NCBI GenBank assembly: GCA_903813345.2
Contig: CAIIXF020000240.1
Span: 1 to 25,000, forward strand
DNA: 25,000 nt
Direction of reading: 5' to 3'
Source of the DNA: Owenia fusiformis
Lineage: Eukaryota > Annelida > Polychaeta > Sabellida > Oweniidae
Program-made: the position numbers and the translations under genes
The notes under the pieces: generated by a model
Databases searched by the model: none
What the model saw: the letters and a program-made list of their open reading frames with translations, nothing else
Told to the model about the DNA's origin: nothing
Part shown: piece after piece, positions 19,181 through 25,000 of the stretch
Position numbering within the stretch: position 1 is the first letter of the stretch
Layout: every line of letters begins with the position of its first letter

Positions 19181-19540
19181 ACACAAACTCTGTGTCTCTT
19201 GGAAGGGGTCCAAGCTCTGGAGCAACCTCTGCTCGGAATTCGCCACTTCTCGGGAGAAACCTCTGCTATTGAACGAGATCCACTCACTCGGAGTATCGTC
19301 AGCTCGGAGTCTCGTCAGCTCGGAGTCGTCTCGTCTCAAGAGAAATCACGCAACTCTGTCTCTTTGGAGTACCTCTATGGAGAAGTGCTAGAGCAGGAAT
19401 ATCGATCAAGAAATGAGATTAGACCTGCTCTTCGACCTCTCCAAGAAGTTTCCACTGGAATTCCTCTCCAAGTCTTCTAATGTTGAATAAGCTAGGGCTC
19501 CAGGGGTATTGTGGTTCCGGTAGTGTAAACTCAGCTCCGA
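19181..19540. repeat. Large duplicated unit, copy 1
   Basis: This 360-bp segment, beginning ACACAAACTCTGTGTCTCTT, is nearly identical to 19635-19978. It includes a stretch outside the short-monomer pattern (about 19370-19490: TCTATGGAGAAGTGCTAGAG onward). It carries a 16-bp local duplication (CTCGTCAGCTCGGAGT) absent from copy 2. Confidence 0.9.
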
Positions 19541-19634
19541 GAGTCACTTCTTGGGAGAAACCTCTGCTCTGGAACGAGATCCTTACGCTCGGAGTATCGT
19601 CAGCTCCGGGAGTCGTCTCGTCTTAGGAGTAACC

Positions 19635-19978
19635 ACACAAACTCTGTGTCTCTTGGAAGGGGTCCAAGCTCTGGAGCAACCTCTGCTCGGAATTCGCCAC
19701 TTCTCGGGAGAAACCTCTGCTCTTGAACGAGATCCACTCACTCGGAGTATCGTCAGCTCGGAGTCGTCTCGTCTCAAGAGAAATCACGCAACTCTGTCTC
19801 TTTGGAGTACCTCTATGGAGAAGTGCTAGAGCAGGAATATCGATCAAGAAATGAGATTAGACCTGCTCTTCGACCTCTCCAAGAAGTTTCCACTGGAATT
19901 CCTCTCCAAGTCTTCTAATGTTGAATACGCTAGGGCTCCAGGGGTATTGTGGTTCCGGTAGTGTAAACTCAGCTCCGA
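19635..19978. repeat. Large duplicated unit, copy 2
   Basis: This 344-bp copy of 19181-19540 is offset by 454 bp at its start and 438 bp at its end, owing to one 16-bp difference. The few other changes include GAATAAGC to GAATACGC. The similarity implies a recent segmental duplication inside the array. Confidence 0.9.
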
Positions 19979-20459
19979 AGGTCACTTCATCTTACAAATA
20001 ACCACTGCTGTTGGACGGGGTCTAAGCGCTGGGAGTAATACTGCTCTGGGAGTCACCACGTCTCAGGAATACCTGTAATCTCTGCTCAAAGAGAGCGTTC
20101 CCTCAGTGAGCTACCTCTTCTCTCAGGAGGGTCGGGCTCCTGAAGAACTATGGTTCCGGTAGTGTAACCTTAGCTTCAAGAGTCGCCACTTCTCCGGAAT
20201 CACCTCTGCTCTTGAACGAGATACACACACTGGGAGTACCTTCAGCTCTAGGAGTCATCTCGTCTCAGGAGCAACCTCGCAAAGTCTGTCTCTTGGAAGG
20301 GCCCAGACTCTGGAGCAACCTCGGCTCGGGAGTCGCCACTTCTCGGGAGAAACATCTGCTCTTGAACGAGACCCACACACTCGGAGTATCGTCAGCTCGT
20401 CTCGTCTCAAGAGTAACCGCACAAACTCTGTCTCTTGGAAGGGATTCAGGCTCAGGATA

Positions 20460-21392
20460 TACACATATCAATTTCCACATACTTACATTGCCTTATTATA
20501 GAAAACCTTCTAAAAGTTTAGAAGTCAATAAATATCAGATCTGTAAATTCCGAAATAAGAAGCATATTCAATAAAAACCAGATTAGAATACACAAATACC
20601 GGATCACCGATTTTTTCAATGAGGGATCTGTTAAATGTTACAACAATAGTCCATTTTCTCCACTTGGTCACTCTTAGATTGAGCCAAGTATTGGATAATT
20701 GGAGGCAGTTTTGATCAATTTTGCAAAGGGTTAATTTTATTCTCATCTGTCTCAACAAAACAGGAATATCCCAGAATTCATACAGACATACTTCTCTTAT
20801 GTATACTATATCATTGATTGGCCAAGGGTTCATCTATAATCCTGAGAAATGACCTCTTCTGGACGTAAAGCGTGGGAACATCTGATATGACCAGTTACCA
20901 TGGCAGTGTGTCACCTGTCATTTCTCTAGAATAATGTACACTTTCCTCCAAAAGATTGGAAACAATAGTATAGTTTCTAAATAGCTGAAAAGTGCTGACA
21001 TAATAGATGTCACCCTGTTTGTCTTTTATTTTCTAGGGCCAGACCTTCACTCACTCCAATGTTAGAAACTTGCAACAGTCACTTAATTTCATGATTTATC
21101 AAAGAGTGTTGGTTGAATCTGTCTGAAACTTGAATGGCATACTATTGGATGACCCTATACATGTACATATTGTGATTAACCATGAAAATATTGGTTGTCA
21201 TACGAATAAACCAAAGTGGAAAGTGATTGAAATGTCATAACTGTTTTTATGTCACTGAATCCAAATATGCTATCAAAGATAAAGAAAAGTAATTCATTAG
21301 AGGAAAAAAGTGCAAATCTCTTAAAATCTCATGTAAAAACGAGAATTAGCGAGATTTCAAAGCTATTTAGAAACTCCAGACCTCTATTGTAA
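20460..21392. other. Intergenic sequence, no supported gene
   Basis: The longest frame is 20833-20525 (-), 102 codons. It has no recognisable domain, no repeats and no supporting splice structure, and I do not call it. No RNA gene or tandem repeat is seen. Confidence 0.45.
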
Positions 21393-21394
21393 TA

Positions 21395-21744
21395 AGTAAA
21401 ACCTGTATATCTGAACACTTGGCTAATCCAAACACCTCCCAATTTGAATATTTTTTTGGCCCCGTTTTTCCTCCCATTGACTCAAACCTTGAAATGTGAA
21501 CACCTCCCAATTTGAACAGTGAACAGTCATGTTTGGGCTTTCTAGGATGAATAAATTCATCTGAATCGGATTTTCATGTAACTGTAATGCCATAAAGCTA
21601 TGTAGTCAAAAGAACTATAAATATTTATTGAGAATTCGTTCCTATTTCTTCAAAATCCAAAATATTGCAAATGCAAAACCTAATGTGAGCACCTCCTAAT
21701 CCGAACGCTTTTAGCTGGTCCCTCGGATTCGACAGGTTTTACTG
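21395..21744. mobile_element. Pogo/Tigger-like MITE
   Basis: The right end reads, on the minus strand, CAGTAAAACCTGTCGAATCC. The left end reads AGTAAAACCTGTATATCTGA. TA flanks both ends (21393-21394 and 21745-21746). CAGT(A)nACCT termini with TA duplications are typical of pogo/Tigger elements. The interior repeats the phrase 'CACCTCCCAATTTGAA' (twice, about 21430-21520), with a third related CACCTCCTAATCCGAA near 21690. It is 350 bp and non-coding. The left terminus has lost its first C and is more diverged. Confidence 0.8.
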
Positions 21745-21767
21745 TAGGTACAATTCCCTCTAAAAGT

Positions 21768-21970
21768 TACTGAAATCACAGGCTGGGAATTGGTGTTCAC
21801 TTACGCACAGGTGTTCAATAAAGTAGACTCATATGTTCGCTGGGCACAGATCTTCACTAAAGAGATGTTCATTTTGACAGTTTTACTGTACTGAAATCAC
21901 TGGCTGGGAATCGGTGTTCACTATACACAGGTGTTCAATAGAGTAGACGCATGTGTTCACTATATACAAA
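21768..21970. repeat. 121-bp direct repeat, about 1.7 copies
   Basis: TACTGAAATCACAGGCTGGG at 21768 recurs as TACTGAAATCACTGGCTGGG at 21889. Inside each unit the phrase GGTGTTCA recurs at about 20-26-bp intervals, giving a sub-repeat. The junction (ACAGTTTTACTGTA, 21877-21890) resembles the right end of the neighbouring pogo-like MITE (ACAGGTTTTACTGTA). Confidence 0.85.
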
Positions 21971-21974
21971 ATTG

Positions 21975-22608
21975 AGATGAGTGTATCATGCAACCCCTGC
22001 AAAATAATTGACTCGCCCACTTGGTCTCTTGGATCCACTTGCAAAATATATATAACCTGACGTAATGTGCTGACCAATGTCAAAGGATCTGCTGATCGTT
22101 GAGGAAAGAGTGTCAATTTTGGCCATCAGTGAAACTTTAATTATTTGCATATGTTGCGCCCTAAATAGCTTGTTCAAATAAATTCTTGTTTCTAGGTAAG
22201 ATTTTTTAAAAATGACAATGTCCTTTGCGAACAGAATTAGATTTTTTAAAAACTTTCCACTGTTTAAATTGAATATAGCCTATTCTGATTCGCATTACAC
22301 ATTCCTGTTACACAATAAATAATGCTCTTGGCTATTATTAGACATTATACTCTTTGATATTAGCTCATGTTATCAGAAGCGTTAAAACTGTAATTGGTTA
22401 TCATATGCTTTTTATCATTTATGTCCTTAGATTACATAATGGGCATCGCAAATATTTAACTGCCGCTAGATATTGATTAAGACACGGGTAATGTAATCTC
22501 AATAAATGACATGACCTCTAATTCGAAAAAATATAAGCTGAGATGAAATATCTCGATATCTTGGCTTCGGACTCAATTCTGGGCTCAAATCTGGCCTCTC
22601 TCGGATCA
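21975..22608. other. Intergenic sequence, nothing recognised
   Basis: AT-rich sequence with only short frames on both strands. I see no repeat, RNA gene or transposon end before the B repeat. Confidence 0.5.
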
Positions 22609-22999
22609 CAGAGTGTACATGGTGAGCCAAAACAGATAACAAAAATAAAAAATAATTAATAACTAAGTCATCCGATATGTCTTATAAGTCATATATTTTC
22701 CAGAATTTGAACCTTTGTCGATGTTCTTTTATTCTAATAGACCAAGGAAACTTACTAGAATGCAACAAACAACATTGAACAAAGATCGATTGTGCCAAAA
22801 AGACTCAAAACTCATACTGGATGACTGAATTTGTTTGGGTTACCTTTTTGGCTCACCCTGTAAATTGTGTATCAAACCTAGAAACCCCACATTGCAGAAT
22901 TAGAAATATGCATTGCTTCTGTTCTATCAAACCAAAAGTTGCATCAAATAAGAGCCTCATTGTATAATTAACTTGAATAAATGTATCATAAAGATGTAG
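22609..22999. repeat. Dispersed repeat B, copy 1
   Basis: About 391 bp, repeated directly at 23487-23879. It comprises the MITE at 22618-22860 plus about 140 bp of downstream sequence that is also shared (through AAGATGTAG). The homology therefore exceeds the MITE itself, and the B pair is a duplicated segment or a larger repeat containing the MITE. Repeat A begins immediately after it. Confidence 0.88.
22618..22860. mobile_element. Mariner-like MITE, copy 1
   Basis: Terminal inverted repeats of about 24 bp: left CATGGTGAGCCAAAACAGAT, right (complement) CAGGGTGAGCCAAAAAGGTA. TA lies on both sides (22616-22617 and 22861-22862). CAGGGTG..CCAAAA termini are of the Tc1/mariner kind. It is 243 bp, with no coding capacity. 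Confidence 0.82.
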
Positions 23000-23000
23000 C

Positions 23001-23450
23001 TCATTATGATTAGAACTTAAATTATAGCTGAACTGAACATAAATGATCTCTCTAGATAATAATATTATTTACATCTTACACGAAATACGTTTTGCTCAAT
23101 TCACAACAAGCAGTTCTCGGGAGTATCACAAAGAAAATTCGGATATATTTTATTCCATCAAAAGACATTGTTACAAACCATATAAATATTGCTCATGTAG
23201 CATGTGACTTTAGCATTATTGGATGATTGTGCTGTTTCACTTTGTGATTTTCATGGTATTTACTATATTGCAATGGTGCAAATTAGAAGCAGCCCTATTA
23301 AGGGATCACCCCTCATACTCGTAGCCGTCTAACTCTTATTCTCAGTTCCTAATCATTTCAACAGAAATAGTTAGTGAAACAGATTAGATGTTTGAGCAAG
23401 TTAAAGAATAAAAGGCCTGTCATTCTTATGTTGTTTGCATTCTCTGTATT
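23001..23450. repeat. Dispersed repeat A, copy 2
   Basis: 450 bp, same orientation as 16821-17279. It sits exactly between the two B copies, beginning one or two bases after B copy 1 ends and stopping 36 bp before B copy 2 begins. The hairpin found in copy 1 is decayed here (about 23292-23325). Confidence 0.9.
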
Positions 23451-23486
23451 CGCTGTATGGACTTATTACCACTATGTGTTAAGCCT

Positions 23487-23879
23487 CAGAGTGTAGTTCA
23501 GGTAGAGCCAAAAAGATAACCAAAATAAATAATAATTAATAACTAAGTCATCCGATATGGCTTATAAATCATATATTTTGCACAATTTGAACATTTGTCG
23601 ATGTTCTTTTATTCCAATAGACCAGTGAAACTTTCTAGAATGCAGCAAACAACATTGAACAAAGATCAATTGTGCCAAAATAACTCAAAACTCATACGGA
23701 ATGACTGAATTTTTTTGGGTTACTTTTTTGGCTCACCCTGTAAAATGTGTATCAGACCTAGAAACGTCACATTGCAGAATTTAAAATATGCATTGCATCT
23801 GCTCTATCAAAACAAAAGTTGCATCAAAGAAGAGCATCACTGTATAATTAACTTGAATAGATGTATCATTAAGACGTAG
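23487..23879. repeat. Dispersed repeat B, copy 2
   Basis: Direct repeat of 22609-22999, offset 878-880 bp, with scattered substitutions of roughly one in ten. It contains the second mariner-like MITE and the same 3' extension, ending AAGACGTAG. Confidence 0.88.
23499..23740. mobile_element. Mariner-like MITE, copy 2
   Basis: 242 bp with left end CAGGTAGAGCCAAAAAGATA and right end GGCTCACCCTG followed by TA (23741-23742). The left flanking TA has changed to TT. It is otherwise colinear with 22618-22860 and non-coding. Confidence 0.8.
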
Positions 23880-25000
23880 TTCTGTTGTGTTGGGTCCCAT
23901 TCAATAATCTTTAATCTTCATGTTCATAATAGTCTCTATGACAGAAGCATAACTATAAAATAGCTAATGAATACCAAGGGTGAATAGATGCATATTCACG
24001 GTGATATCATCGTAATGCCTTTTGATAATACGCATATAAACAATCATTAGGATGTGCAATATCTGCTATAACAACATGAAACACTTAGGTTTATTCGACG
24101 ATTATGACAGTTTTTATAAAGAGAACCCATTCAGAAAAAATTAAAACTGATGGATAAATATACTCTTAGTAAACATTTCAAACTAAAAAATTTTAAATCA
24201 AAACTATAATCTGCTTAAACAGGCCACGGTGGTAAGTTACATCACCCGTCTCGAAAGCAACAGAGAGGACCGGATGAATCAAAAACTCCTCAAAATAAAA
24301 CAGTTATAAAAAATATTATGTGATTAAATGAGGCTGCTTACTGCAATTATACGGAGTGAAGATATGCAAACCAATATTTATGAAATTATTCCGATAATTC
24401 CCCCTTGAGAAAACTGTCGAAACTTTGTAAGAATAGAACACAATTTCTGTCAATAACGCTAGAAATGGTCGGTCCGGCAAAAGATATATACATACATTTT
24501 TGACGTTTCTAGATCTTCCATTTTGAATTATATAAAATGGATTCCTTTCAAGTCTCGTTTTTCAGAAAATGGGCCAAGTTTGGGAAAATGGAATTCAACT
24601 TTTGATAAAGCAATTTAGCGGGCACTTTTTCAAAAATCTTAGGATATTATCCCAGATGCGAGTAGAAATAATCTTGATTTACGTCATTAAAAATTGATGT
24701 CATATTTGGAATCTACATGTAAAATTACATTTAGAAATGTGGTTTTGAAAAGAGTTTATCAACTTTGAAAATTTAATTTTCTTTGAAAATGTGACTTCTA
24801 GGTCGGGGAGATTCCCCATGGACCCCATGTTGTAAAACCACAAAAAGTGAAATATCTTTTCTTGTGTTGGGCAGATAATATTTTCTTTTACTGGACATAT
24901 TTTGATTTGTATAACTATTACATACATAAGGGTAATTCGAAAAGTGAACCACTAAAAGTGATGCATATTCAAGTTTAAGGGTATTTTGTAATACCCTACC
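23880..25000. other. Intergenic sequence, no supported gene
   Basis: AT-rich sequence without recognisable genes. At the very end, GGGTATT and AATACCC (24979-24985 and 24990-24996) form a 7-bp stem with a 4-nt loop, possibly the start of an element cut by the window edge. The 75-codon minus-strand frame at 24700-24927 has no recognisable domain. Confidence 0.5.

Larger units (their letters stand above)
18760..20455. repeat. GC-rich hierarchical minisatellite
   Basis: The base level is a 17-18-bp motif of the form GCTCTGGAGTCACCTC, with many variants (GCTCGGGAGTCGCCAC, GTCTCAAGAGAAACCAC). About eight of these form a higher unit marked by CTCTGTCTCT, spaced about 140-150 bp (18899, 19048, 19188; then 166 bp to 19354 with a 16-bp local insertion). 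A further ~440-450-bp duplication lies on top. Composition contrasts with the AT-rich surroundings. Because the monomer is often a multiple of three and stop-poor, long frames appear: 18551-19480 (+), 18882-19391 (+) and several on the minus strand. The first begins at TTG, not ATG. I treat these as repeat artefacts, not genes. Confidence 0.85.

Noticed and set aside
18551-19480. 309-codon + strand open frame
   Set aside because: It starts at TTG with no ATG at the beginning, lies mostly in a GC-rich tandem repeat that is open on several frames of both strands, and shows no domain. I judge it a repeat artefact.
20525-20833. 102-codon minus-strand open frame
   Set aside because: No recognisable domain, no splice-consistent ends and no repeat support; this length is expected by chance in 25 kb of six-frame translation.

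Overview
The window is animal nuclear DNA. It is AT-rich and gene-poor, and crowded with small non-autonomous transposons and tandem repeats. I recognise one gene: a complete class A (rhodopsin-like) neuropeptide G-protein-coupled receptor of the FMRFamide-receptor-like type, on the + strand, with an intronless coding region (ATG 9860, stop ending 11239, 459 residues). The receptor type and repeat content suggest a marine invertebrate, most likely a lophotrochozoan (mollusc, annelid or brachiopod). That assignment is an inference; no marker fixes the phylum.

Layout. 1-3400: sparse sequence with one palindromic MITE (423-634, TA target duplication). 3424-3914 and 8106-8603: two oppositely oriented copies of one foldback element, with ~230-bp arms, CAC termini and perfect 5-bp target duplications. 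Between them lie a possible tRNA-derived SINE fragment (~6550-6690) and a 19-bp tandem repeat. 9390-9860: a candidate TATA/initiator promoter and a probable 5'-UTR intron ahead of the receptor. 9860-11239: the receptor. 11240-12215: its 3' flank, ending in a MITE that carries the first AATAAA. 12699-12755: a LINE-type 3' tail. 12831-13256: an inverted-repeat element whose core is three exact 115-bp tandem copies. 14985-16165: a degenerate 47/55-bp minisatellite containing one solo end of that same element type. 16821-17279 and 23001-23450: two copies of a 450-460-bp dispersed repeat. 18760-20455: a GC-rich hierarchical minisatellite that holds long spurious reading frames on both strands. 21395-21744: a pogo/Tigger-like MITE followed by a 121-bp direct repeat. 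22609-23879: a B-A-B arrangement of dispersed repeats, each B holding a mariner-like MITE. The rest has no recognisable gene.

No pathway or operon logic applies. The receptor stands alone, and its neighbourhood is shaped by DNA transposons and satellite expansion. The most notable observations are the foldback family, whose CAC termini and 5-bp duplications point to the Transib/RAG-like superfamily; the receptor's loss of the canonical extracellular disulfide, with an alternative cysteine pair; and a leader intron that would remove every upstream ATG.
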